This document shows positions 1 through 9,133 of a stretch of DNA of 18,827 nt, in pieces; within the stretch, counting starts at the first letter, position 1, and the number at the start of each line of letters is the position of its first letter. Where the stretch lies: contig JAOXYB010017175.1 of NCBI GenBank assembly GCA_028565635.1, positions 1 to 18,827 of the forward strand, in the 5' to 3' direction. A program made the position numbers and the translations under genes. The notes beneath the pieces were generated by a model. That model searched no databases. It was not told where the DNA came from and saw only the letters and a list, made by a program, of their open reading frames with translations. This DNA comes from Phoronis ovalis (lineage: Eukaryota; Phoronida; Phoronidae).

Positions 1-744
1 GTAAAGCTCTAATTTGTTTGATAAAACTAAGGAATTGGTTTTGACATAAGAGAGACTCGTTTAATTTGTGATTCATCTTGTCAATAGAGTGACATTGCTA
101 TTAAGTAGTGCACATCCTTCATTACGCAAATCATAAATTTTGCCAAGATCTTTTGTCTATATTAAATTACCCAAAATAGAAAAGCTAGCATCTTACAATA
201 TTTTAAAAAATTGTAACATATATTAATGAAAGTCTATTATAAGGCAATTTAAAAATGGCGAACTCGTTAGAATTTGTTGAAACCCGTTTAGTATTTTTCT
301 GCAAGAAAATTGTAATGACTGCAAATACATCTTCATAACTTTATTATACATGATTATACTATGTGGGAAACATAATGTCAAATATGTTATTTTTTGTTCA
401 TTGGAAGTGCAAACTTGGTAGACTGACTTCAGTTGTTAGGACGGGTTAGAATTCATTATCGTTTGTTACAAGTTTGGAATCAGGGGTTCATTCTCATGAA
501 ATAAGTTATTAGACTAACCAATTAAACTTGTTAGTTCTAATGAAGAAGTTGTTCAAGAAGGTGACTATGACCAGTAGCACAGGCAACTGGTGAATGAATG
601 TGGTAAAACACAATGGGAAACAAAAACCAATTGAATGCTGGGGTATTAAGATACTCTTGCAAACTATATAGCATTAAACAAAAAGAACTTGTGCATTAAA
701 TGGAAATATGGCTTTAAGCAAACTGTGTTCTTTTTATTTTCCAG

Positions 745-810
745 GAGATGAGTGATGCCTGTGAAGAAAAGAAAAGACTGTCAATAGTTATAATCATGAT
801 TAAATTTTAA
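745..810 (+). CDS. Possible terminal coding exon (3' end of an unidentified gene)
   Basis: A strong animal-type acceptor (TTCTTTTTATTTTCCAG, AG at 743-744) precedes this segment. Of the three frames after it, two hit TGA within four codons. The third stays open for 21 codons, beginning EMSDACEEKKRL and ending IVIIMIKF, then TAA at 808-810. The incoming intron would be phase 0. The peptide is charged and then hydrophobic at its very C-terminus; I recognise no family. A poly(A) signal candidate lies about 340 bp downstream, giving a 3' UTR of ordinary size. No convincing upstream exon was found in 1-744, so the rest of the gene would lie before the window. It could instead be a noncoding exon or a chance acceptor; only 21 codons support it. 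Confidence 0.35.
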   Translation, partial: EMSDACEEKKRLSIVIIMIKF

Positions 811-1767
811 ACAACGACAAAATGTTACATAACTCTGTGTCTCACACTGTCATATTGCGCCAAGGAAGGTACGACTTCATCTTCCTCGTAGAATTAAAAA
901 AAAAACAAATTCCCTATTAAATTCATAAAAATTATATGACAAAATTTGTAGGACAAGAATTAAATTCATCTTTTTATGTCCAGCATTTGATTATTAGTAA
1001 AGAAATTTTCTATTAATGTTTGGTCATAACTGCAGCGATTGTGATATACCTTTTGTTATATATGGTACATTATCATGTACGTTATTAATTGTCTGACTAA
1101 GGGACAGACTAGATTTAATATAAAACAGAGTTAAGTTGATGTGTTAAAATAAAAACTTTGTCATTTGAACAAGTTTGAATATGGAGAATTTCCAAAAACA
1201 TGAGAATCTCATGGATTAAAAAATATGAGATATTAGAAATACTTTTTTCCTAATGATCTAGTTTTGTGGAAAAACCTTGTATTAGAAAACAGATTATAAA
1301 TTTAAATATGTTTATACTAAAAGATTGATAGTACCAGTAGCCATTATGTATACATATACTGTTGGATTGGTAATAGTGAACAACATATTTTGATTAATTG
1401 TACACTGTTCGCAATAGGATATCAGCATTTATGATACATTATATTATGTCTGATTGATATATAATAGATATGCTCTGTATTTAATTTTATTATCTGCATT
1501 TTGACCAATAACAGTTGCTCATTTATGTAGGGTAACTGTGTAGAAAATGTTACAAATATATTATTGTGACAAGTGCACGACCATCATCTTTTCCTAATTT
1601 TAAAGAACAAACATCTATATATATATAAGATGTGCAGTGCATACTGCCATTGCCGGATTGAATTTGTCAACTTCAAGGAGAAATTGTCTCGGCTATGAAA
1701 AAGGTTGAAAAAACATTGCTTTTGGTTATCTCTCTCAAGCATTATGTGCAGCACATCTTGTAGAAGT
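811..1767. other. AT-rich stretch without recognisable gene
   Basis: If the exon at 745-810 is real, the first part is 3' UTR. It contains an A9 run near 897-905 and a short (TA)n at about 1616-1627. Minus-strand open frames here are short and low-complexity, and I do not regard them as genes. Confidence 0.5.
1148..1153 (+). terminator. Candidate poly(A) signal AATAAA
   Basis: AATAAA is followed within 30 nt by a T/G-containing stretch (CTTTGTCATTTG). It lies about 340 bp past the stop of the possible terminal exon at 745-810. In DNA this AT-rich the hexamer is common, so its value comes only from that position. Confidence 0.25.
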
Positions 1768-1811
1768 AGATTGATGTGTGCACATGTTAAGATTGATGTG
1801 TGCACATTTTA
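1768..1811. repeat. 22-bp tandem duplication, two copies
   Basis: The unit starting AGATTGATGTGTGCACAT occurs at 1768-1789 and again at 1790-1811. The first 18 bases are identical; differences are confined to the last few. Each copy contains the palindrome TGTGCACA. It is a recent local duplication with no evidence of function. Confidence 0.85.
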
Positions 1812-1927
1812 TGACGAGAAGATAGTTTACAATATTTCATAAATCTGCCTGTATTAGTTTTTAATCTATAAGGTATATGCAAAAACCTGTTAAATTGTGT
1901 TGTCTTAGTAGAGTCTAATTTGTGAAC

Positions 1928-1980
1928 ATATGCCAAACTTCTGCCAAAAGTCAAGTCAATCTGTCCAGTCGTTTTGGACT
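1928..1980 (+). repeat. Possible interspersed-repeat fragment (ATGCCAAA...TGTCCAGTCGTTTTGGA type)
   Basis: The order ATGCCAAACTTC, then AAGTCAATCTGTCCAGTCGTTTTGGA resembles a phrase (CCAAATTTCAT...AAATCGGTCCAGTAGTTTTGGA) that I remember as recurrent in invertebrate repetitive DNA. That recollection is the only basis; no second copy exists in this window. Confidence 0.25.
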
Positions 1981-2234
1981 GAGCAATTAATTATTAATTA
2001 GTGAGTCATTTATATTGAAAAATTGCTAACAACAACCAGGAACTTGTTTAATGTAAATTTTAAAATATTACTAAAAATTTATACAATTTCTGTAAAAATG
2101 AAATCTTATTGAATTACAATAAATATGGTCAGTTATTTTAGGTTTCACAGCTCATTTAGTTTGTGAAATTACTTTCTGTGAACATGTGCGTTTGATAATA
2201 ATTTATCAATAATACAAAGTAATCGCACTGGTAT
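1981..2234. other. AT-rich spacer
   Basis: Contains a TTAATTATTAATTAG block near 1988-2001 (homeodomain-type TAATTA cores, expected by composition). Nothing else is recognisable before the CpG-rich domain. Confidence 0.5.
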
Positions 2235-2385
2235 TTGTTTGATTTCAATCTGACACCAGGGGTCGCAATTTTCATTAACTGGGACGGAATCCTACCATTG
2301 TCATCCCGGCTTGTCAACCCAGATCATCAAGGAGAGAAGAGAAACGAAAAAGAAATATATTATAAAAATTATCTCAGTAATTTAA

Positions 2386-2703
2386 AAATGTGGGATCGCA
2401 TTTCTTTATTGCAGAAATTCTGAATTTAACTACCCTTTTTCGAACAGATACGGACTGATCCCACGGGATGAATGTCCCGGGAATGTATTTTTTGTCTGTA
2501 TCCCGGGGGGTACTGTCATTCAAGGTCGTTATATATATGTGCCACCCAATAGGCCCCCTTTTTTAGCTCCCGCATTTACCACAGGGTATGTTTTTCACTC
2601 TTTTCAAAGCCTTATTTACCACAGGGTATACTTTTTTGTTGGATATTTACCACAGGATATATTTTCAAAAAATATTCGTTTACCACAGGGTGTATTTCTT
2701 TGA
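2386..2703 (+). pseudogene. 105-codon open frame without Met; possible relic coding sequence
   Basis: Reading from 2386 the plus strand is open until TGA at 2701-2703, with no ATG in frame, so it cannot be a stand-alone ORF. It could be an internal exon or a relic. A candidate acceptor (CTACCCTTTTTCGAACAG) ends at 2447. The reading contains PRDECPGNVFFVCIPGG and later VPPNRPPFLAPAFTTGY, then passes through the first four copies of the minisatellite core, read as FTTGY, IYHRVYF, LPQDI and LPQGV because copy spacing changes the frame. Overlapping open frames also exist on the minus strand, for example one with KYIPGTFIPWDQSVSV, so strand is not settled. I recognise no family. It may be a degenerate gene or a repeat-family member. 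Confidence 0.25.
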
Positions 2704-2895
2704 AAACGCATTAACGACAGGTATGAAAAATTAGGGTTCGTAAACTTTTCCATGTTTATTTACCACATGTAATTTACAATTGAATTTTACACAGGGTATC
2801 TATTTCGGGAGTCACGGTTATTTACGACAGGGTATATTTTTCATGTTTTCATTTACGACAGGGTATATTTTTTGGTGATCTTTATTTACCACAGA
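2574..2895. repeat. Degenerate minisatellite, ten copies of core ATTTACCACAGGGTAT
   Basis: The CCACAGG core (or its variant) begins at about 2579, 2619, 2650, 2683, 2715 (CGACAG), 2763 (CCACATG), 2790 (one C lost), 2825 (CGACAG), 2856 (CGACAG) and 2889. Spacings are roughly 40, 31, 33, 32, 48, 27, 35, 31 and 33 bp. A T-rich tail usually follows each core. The 16-17 bp core is conserved while the 15-25 bp between cores is not. Cores are too diverged and spacers too irregular for a CRISPR array. It is probably an old tandem repeat with a modal period near 33 bp. Confidence 0.8.
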
Positions 2896-2949
2896 CTGCA
2901 TCCGACCACAATCAGTAAATCGGAATTGACTTTTGTGAGTGCTGATTAG

Positions 2950-3238
2950 TTAAATTCAGTTGTACATAAAATGTGCGTATTTTAAATTTGGCAAAGTCGT
3001 ATTTCATCAGTAAAACGAAAGACACGTTATTTGCCCGGTTATTTGCGAATCGGCGGATTGAGGAAATGTTGTCTGATACCCAATGGTCATGTCTCATGTT
3101 ACGCGGTCGCAAAAATACTGATCATTTCAATGTCGCATGCTTATTGCATTTAATGATACGAAATCCTGTAAAATAACGAAACTGGACTTCTCGGCTGTCT
3201 CCAACTAGATCTAGTAAACTGTAACGTTTTAACGGAAG
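2950..3238 (+). other. Possible promoter-proximal 5' exon ending at a GTAAGAA donor
   Basis: The most CpG-dense part of the window ends in AACGGAAG followed by GTAAGAA at 3239-3245, a good donor. No convincing acceptor precedes it, which would suit a first, noncoding exon. A short open frame on each strand is probably a by-product of the higher GC; the plus one lacks an ATG at its 5' end. A transcript joining this donor to an acceptor before the 4524 exon (for example AG at 4210) is conceivable but not shown. Confidence 0.25.
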
Positions 3239-3260
3239 GTAAGAAGTCCGTGAACTGCCA

Positions 3261-4260
3261 TTCGTAGTTTTCTTTCAGAGACTAAAATTCTAAAAAATGG
3301 AATATTTGAAGTCATCGTCGGGATTTTGTTATTTGTAGCGGTTTGTAATAGATACATGTTTTGCAAACAATGTTACAATTTTTTAAATATCTTTTCTGTA
3401 TTGACATAAAATTTGTAAACTAAGTAATCCACCACAAGAAAGAAATATGCGTAAATTAGGTAATGTTAAAAGGAAATTATAGTATTGACATAACATACTC
3501 TTTATTTCTATCACTTAATTTAGTGTAAATCTAAGGCGACTGTCTGGCGACGTACATTTATAATTTCAATAATGTTTTGTCAGGTTTTCTTTATCATTAA
3601 CCGTGTTCATACATTTTTATTCACAACTAGATAAATCATTATTTGATATTTTTCTTTATCAGTATTCTCATATGATACAATTTCGTTAATATGTTTAATT
3701 TTGTTAAGTAATTCTTTTATTGACTATAGAAAAGAAAACATTGGGTTCCAGTTTCACATTCCTTGAATAATTTGGCTAATACTTGCTGGAGTTTAACTCT
3801 TAATATATTTTATTCTTTATCAAAAATGTGCAAGCTTTAACAAGATGGCTTGTCTCTTAAAACTCTTGTCAACATGTATTAAGCGCATGTGAGCTAAACC
3901 GTGTTAAAACTAATTTAACATCCCTTGGATAAACCGCCCAGAGCATTTTTGATAATTGTTTGGCCTAAATTAAATGGAGTATACGTTTTCAAGTTCAAAT
4001 TGTACTGATTGTCAGGCAACGGAATAAAAGAAAATATGATATATTCTTGTGTTTTTTGTTGTTGTTATTTTTCATTGTCGAACTTGCAAACATTTCATCG
4101 TAGATGTGTCCATTCTAAGAGAACATAAATATCTTTGTTATTTTAGTACTGTTTGTTGCACTTAAATATAACTGTCTTCAATTAACGCCTACTAAAATTG
4201 CGATATACAGATAATAAAGCATGCTGCAGCATTTGTTACAGTTGTTAGTCTGTTTTGTAA
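3261..4260. other. No gene seen; moderately AT-rich spacer
   Basis: CpG density falls gradually from the island at 3 kb. No ORF of interest is present. If a 5' exon ends at 3238 this stretch would be its intron, with weak AG candidates at about 4210 and 4245. Confidence 0.45.
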
Positions 4261-4279
4261 ACAAGAGAAAGCGGTAATT

Positions 4280-4295
4280 CGCCACCTAGTGGCCA
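4280..4295 (-). promoter_or_regulatory. CTCF-type binding motif
   Basis: The minus strand reads TGGCCACTAGGTGGCG. Its core CCACTAGGTGGC matches the CTCF consensus CCASYAGRKGGC at all 12 positions, and the flanking TGG and G also fit the longer motif. By base combinatorics about 0.04 such cores are expected by chance in both strands of a window this size. CTCF is present across bilaterians. The site lies about 230 bp upstream of the candidate first coding exon at 4524, where promoter-associated CTCF sites are common. Binding itself is an inference. Confidence 0.5.
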
Positions 4296-4523
4296 AGAAA
4301 AAGATAACAATTACCAAATATGGATTATGTAGCCTCGTTTTCAATACAAATTACTATTTTAGATATCGATGGAGTTCAAGTGAAGTTGTGAAAATGGTAT
4401 AGTGGTAAAGATAACTGGATTTTACGTTTAAACTTGGAGTAAACTTTGTTAAACTGTACCGGAACTACTTATGAGGTACTCAACGACTGCAGAACGGTTT
4501 CGTATTGCCTGCTTGGATGTATA
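4296..4523 (+). promoter_or_regulatory. Candidate promoter / 5' UTR of the 4524 exon
   Basis: This stretch lies between the CTCF motif and a strong-context ATG and has more CpG than the intron-like DNA downstream. No clear TATA box at a sensible distance and no unambiguous initiator were found. The only support is position. Confidence 0.25.
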
Positions 4524-4602
4524 ATGGCGCAATATTACAGACGACATTTGCAGATCGTTTGGAGTTTCCAAACTATATTTCAACTCGCAGTGCTAATTTT
4601 GG
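4524..4602 (+). CDS. Possible first coding exon with signal-peptide-like sequence
   Basis: ATG at 4524 has A at -3 and G at +4, a strong initiation context. It reads MAQYYRRHLQIVWSFQTIFQ then LAVLIL: a short basic N-terminus followed by a hydrophobic run, as in a signal peptide or membrane anchor. The exon ends TTTTGG and is followed by GTAAGT at 4603-4608, a near-ideal donor, after the first base of a codon (phase 1). A phase-1 intron just after a signal peptide is typical of animal secreted and receptor proteins. The frame is also open upstream to 4443. A second frame with a weak-context ATG at 4517 (MYNGAILQTTFADRLEF) is open too and fits a different downstream exon. No homolog is recognised. 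Confidence 0.35.
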
Positions 4603-4720
4603 GTAAGTAAAACTAAACATGTGTTCATTATTCAGTAAGTTATTACGCGATGGTATCATTCATTCATTGTCTTGTTGATGTTTTGACTTTTGTACTCCTC
4701 ACATACTAAACCATTACCAG

Positions 4721-4823
4721 CAACAGCAACAATGCCCTGATGAATCACCGGAACCGACTGGACCACTGTTTATTGTTGGATTCTCGGTACATGCATCAAC
4801 AGCCAAACATAAAACACGATTAG
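4721..4823 (+). CDS. Alternative second exon, competing with the signal-peptide model
   Basis: A 118-bp intron from GTAAGT (4603) to the CAG ending at 4720 would have a pyrimidine-rich 3' part. Splicing it keeps the 4517 frame open (phase 2), giving NSNNALMNHRNRLDH and later RYMHQQPNIKHD, then TAG at 4821-4823, for a protein of about 62 residues. In the 4524 frame the same splice reaches TGA within a few codons. Both models cannot be right for this donor-acceptor pair. The higher CpG and GC of 4715-4800 hints at coding, but strand and frame are uncertain. Confidence 0.2.
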
Positions 4824-5500
4824 TTAAATACAATTTTAATTGTAAGCTATATAAAATTGAGAAGTCGCAGGTTATATTTTTTTCCTGATATTTTCTCTCT
4901 GTGATAGTAGAATATGTGCATGAACAACTTTGTCCCTCAATGCTTTTTATCACTTTTTGTCCGGTCAAATTCCATAGATCTATTCTGTCAACGTGTTGTT
5001 GATCATTTTTGCAAACTTTGAGGAAATTGAATTCTTTCATTCGTAACAACTGAAATACAGTTTCAAAATTTTGTGATTTTTTTGGTAATTTACTCTTAGT
5101 ACATGTTAGTAGTAATAGTAGCAACTGAGACTAATAAAACTAGATGTGACAATTAACACAATTTATGCTTATTTAATATGTCAGAGAAATACATGTTTTA
5201 AGTGTCAAAATTTGCCACAGCTTGCACAAAAACAAATAATTATGAATTTGTTTGAAGGTTTGAATTTGATATTCAGATCCCTTTTATTCAACCAATTTGT
5301 TTTACAAAGCAAACATTGTTCTGTAAATTCTGGTGTAATCTTACTTCATAAATATTTTTCAAAACTAGCATGTAAAATATACAACAAAAGGTCATACATG
5401 CTGATCCACTGCTTTAGGTTTCTACACTATTCTCTGACCATTCGTTCCCCCATCCTAATTTACAACAGAAATTTTTATTTTTTTCGTCTGTGGAACATGG

Positions 5501-5522
5501 CTTCTTAATATTCATTAAGAAG
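5501..5522. repeat. Short perfect hairpin, 9-bp stem, 4-nt loop
   Basis: CTTCTTAAT at 5501-5509 pairs with ATTAAGAAG at 5514-5522 around ATTC. One hairpin of this kind is about what chance gives in this window, so no function is proposed. Confidence 0.7.
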
Positions 5523-8500
5523 AACACCCTAACCATTAACATATTTCAAACACACTCAATTGAATTCTATTTTAAAAATCTGCTTGTGTAACGGAATTAA
5601 AGGTGTTTTGGTGAATTGTGAACTTTAGAAGATAGCTTTAAACTGTTTCTGATTGCTTTTGGTATTATCTTATAATTTGATTTCCAAGTTGACAGTCTTT
5701 GATTTTTATGGTTTTGTCACTTTAAATTCTTTGTCCTTCAGTCTGTTTGTCAGTTGTGTCTAGTATAACTGCCTTATTTCTGAGGTAATTTGTTGATAAG
5801 ATAATTATGCAACCTAGTGAATAAAGTAGCTGATGTCTTATAAATCAGTAGATAGATTAACCAGGTTTATCTTCCAATCTGTACAATAGGTTACCTGCAA
5901 TGCAACTGCAGTGTTATATCTAGGACATAATAACAGTGTAAAGGTAGTATCATATGGAACAAATTGGATATAAATATGATATTCCTGCATTTATTTCACC
6001 ACTGATTTTTCTTAAACATGCTTTGATTTCTCATTGTCTTCCAGTCATTACAATAGATTGCCTGAAACATCTGTTCTGGTATATATCCTTGTTAGATACA
6101 GGATCACTCCATTCCCAATTTGCCACTAATTTGTCTTAAAGCAGTGCTCTGTTTTGAATTCATATTTCATTTTGGTACTTAGGTATTTTGCAAACTAGAA
6201 ATCTGTCACAATAACTTTGTCGATCTTATATCATTCAAAAGAACACATTTTCTGTAATTTCTTTGATTATTGTACTGAACACATTTGTTAGAATTTACCA
6301 AATTTCAGCCTTTGGATAATCCGTTCCTCAAAACTAAAACTTCACTTGACAATTTTTTCAGACAGTAGCTTTAATGCTGTTCATGCTATCCAACTGTGTA
6401 TACATGCAAAATTGATTTTATGCCAATCAGTAGAATTAAAAGTTGCTAGTTTGTAATATTGTAAGGATATGTACCTGTCCTATCGATCTATAGTGTTATC
6501 ATTTTATATTAAAGTTTTGTCAAACAAGGAGATTTGTGTGTAAACTTTCCATGCATATTGAGGCTTTTTGACACTCCTGTTAAACACAAGCATTTTGAAT
6601 TTGCTTAAGTTCAACACTCTCTTTTTGCTATTTGTGTAATCCCTCACATATAAAAAATGGAATGGAAAAGATACACTCATTTTAATGTCTACCTAGGAAA
6701 AGGTAGGGATTTCTTATAAAGTGAGACATACTTGCTTATTTATGAATATGGCACAAGATGATTGAAACAGGAGCTGACTTCCTAATTTCCTTGTCAGTAT
6801 ATTTTGATTTGGCCATCTGGAGGCTGTTGAGGTCTTGTCTTATAGGTTTATAATATAAGAACAACTAGCACTCCCAAATATAATATGTCATACATTGGCT
6901 GTATTGCAATCATAGGAATATCAATTTAGACATTAATGAGTGCAGACAGTTGAACTTGTAAATTCAGTTCCCTTATGTATGTGTAAGCTACAGTCATCAT
7001 CCCCTTTCTAAATAAGAAAATGTTTTACAACATATGCAAATTTTGAGTATCATGTAACTAGCAATGTTTAATACTATCCCCTGACTTTATTTGTGAAAAT
7101 TTCCAGATGTTTACGGTTTTGCTTGCAGGCTTGCTGTCTGTTAGCTGGTTTATAAGAAGCTCTTCATATTTGCTCAAGCTATAGTTTAAAATCTTGTACA
7201 AAGCATAGTCAAGGAAATCTACACTTGTCAAACATACAGTAAGACTGTAAAGTGATCCATGGCTGTTGGGCTACCTGCTTTTTGTTCAATATTGAGAGAG
7301 CAGTATGGCAATAATTTCAGTAAAGACCCCTATCTTTATGTTTTATGAATTGATCAGGATGAGTAGAGACACAACTGTATTCTGGATTTCTGTAGTATAA
7401 AAATTGATTTTAAAACTGTTTAACCATTGTGAGGTGTCCGTCTTTCTATAAATATTGTAATCAACATTTTATTTTAAACACCTCACATACCCAATCCTGA
7501 GGAATTTAAAAAATGCAAATTCCAGATGCTCCAAAAAGAACTCAAAGAAATTGGAACAAAAGTAAAATCTTGATTGGCACTATGCTTGTAGGTGATAACT
7601 TTCTGTTAGTTGTAATTAAGGTTTCTTTAGTGTATGTTGATGGCTTTTACATTGCCATAGTGCCAACACTGACTGTTGATGTTTGTCTTGTGCATTTCAG
7701 TGGTATCATTACTGTATTTATGGGACACCAATATTCATATTCTCAACAAAGAAAATTTGTTAGCTGTTTTGGGTACATCTATATGCAACTTTGATGTATT
7801 GATATCATATTGGTCTTAAAAATGTCTTCTTTTTGTAATTCTATACTGTTTTATGTGAAATTTATTTTGTCTAAATTAAACATAATGAGATCTTTTTACT
7901 TTGATCCCATTCTCTCTAGATACCATTAATAGCATTTGGTCTATTAAAATGCTGCTCATGTTCAATAAACCTTCATTTCTTTGTGTCACAATAATCACAT
8001 TATAAGACATTAATTTGTTGATTGACCACTGTTCTTGCTTACTCTTCCATAAAATTACCTATCTATAATTCTCTTTGTATCATTAGTCACTATTATTGTG
8101 ATAACTGTTGTAAAATTTGAAAGTAAACATCAGCTAAATTTAAAATTTATGGTTGTAAATCAAACATTTTTGATGTGTATTTATTTGGAGGGAATGCATA
8201 ATGTATCAGTCCAACAACTCTACAGGCAGACACAAAGCTGAAATTCTGCAGATATTTGCTCCTGTATAACTATGCCTTACAAATGATAACTCTGTCACTT
8301 TGTTTTTGCATGACATTGGCATTAAGCACTTGTGGCATAATTGACATTACTCACAAGGTAAATTTTTGGATCTTCCACTGATTCAAGTTTTAATATGAGC
8401 AGAATACTGTCTTTTTATTGATTCTTCCCATACTGCATTGTATTTTGATGACTAAACGTGATAATGATATTGGGTGGGTTTTCTTTAGAAATTTTAGTAG

Positions 8501-8780
8501 GAGGCAATTCATTGAAAGTAGCTGGCAATGTTTACAACATACACAGGCCAATCTAACTCGGTACTGTCAATCCTTACTCGTGCATCTGTTTCCTCCCATA
8601 CAAACACAGATCTCTCTGACATGGTGGAATGATGAGCATAAGTGAGGTATTAACAGTATTTTTACAGATTTGAACACTAGAGTACTTGATATTTCCAAAA
8701 TTAACAACAAATAAACAAAGATGACAGTATTTTATATAAATATTTTATCATCTTTTAATGTGGGGATGACCCATGCTATT

Positions 8781-8804
8781 TTTATTATTATTATTATTAT
8801 TATT
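8781..8804. repeat. (ATT)n microsatellite
   Basis: About eight uninterrupted TTA/ATT units. A simple repeat, likely length-variable between individuals. Confidence 0.95.
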
Positions 8805-9133
8805 TAAAAGAGTTAGCATGGCATACATCTAGGCTAATACTCATTAATGCTTTCATTCAGTTGTCAATTTGGAATAATTTTCACTTCAGTTGGTATTGAT
8901 TTTATCAGATTGTAGGCTGATAATGGAGGTACAATGTGGCACAAGCTCTTCAATAACTTAAGTTTAATTTTCTACTGGAAACATACAGAGTAACAATAAC
9001 TATGAATGTTAAAATCTGAGGAAAAAATCAATTTCTTTGACAGAATTTCTGAAAAGTTTGCTGTTAATTTATAGGGTGGAATAAAATTGAATTAGTGATG
9101 TGGCTCCTCAGTAATTATTACCTGTATTTACAG

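Larger units (their letters stand above)
2235..3260. other. CpG-rich domain in a CpG-poor window
   Basis: CpG dinucleotides are dense here: I count about 22 between 2970 and 3360, against roughly six in the whole of 6000-8000. Several CCCGGG/CCCACGGG blocks lie at 2300-2510. The domain includes a Met-less open frame, a minisatellite and a candidate 5' exon ending at 3238. In CpG-depleted animal genomes such islands usually mark promoters or recently inserted or formerly coding DNA; the sequence alone does not decide which. Confidence 0.6.
4824..9133. other. Intron-like AT-rich region, no gene supported
   Basis: The plus strand appears T-rich and CpG is rare. Open frames of 60-120 codons occur at 5146-5508, 5954-6139, 7513-7794 and 8418-8645. 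Their compositions follow the base composition (Phe, Leu, Ile, Lys, Asn) with no motif, so I treat them as chance. Small inverted repeats lie at 5501-5522 (9-bp stem, 4-nt loop) and 7428-7487. Confidence 0.5.

Noticed and set aside
545-580. Penultimate exon ending AAGAAG|GTGACT before the 745 exon
   Set aside because: GTGACT is a weak donor, and no acceptor or long open frame precedes it.
2574-2895. CRISPR array
   Set aside because: Repeats of 16-17 bp are too short and degenerate, spacings range from about 27 to 48 bp, and the host DNA appears to be animal.
2973-3176. 67-codon ORF on the CpG island
   Set aside because: It begins with GTG, not ATG, in what appears to be animal DNA, and the minus strand is open over the same bases, so composition explains both.
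4394-4440. tRNA gene or tRNA-derived SINE head (TGGTATAGTGG resembles an A box)
   Set aside because: No B box (GGTTCRANNCC) at the right distance downstream and no foldable acceptor stem.
4714-5124. 136-codon minus-strand ORF
   Set aside because: Its Cys/Leu-rich ends are simple-repeat translations (CAGCAACAGCAACAA and TAGTAGTAATAGTAG), the middle follows base composition, and the GC-richer part is also open on the plus strand. No motif was seen.
5146-5508. 120-codon plus-strand ORF
   Set aside because: Phe/Leu/Asn-rich, CpG-poor, no domain or consistent codon preference; one of several long chance frames in T-rich DNA.
7513-7794. 93-codon plus-strand ORF with hydrophobic stretches
   Set aside because: Hydrophobicity follows from T-richness. 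No promoter, splice context or recognisable motif.
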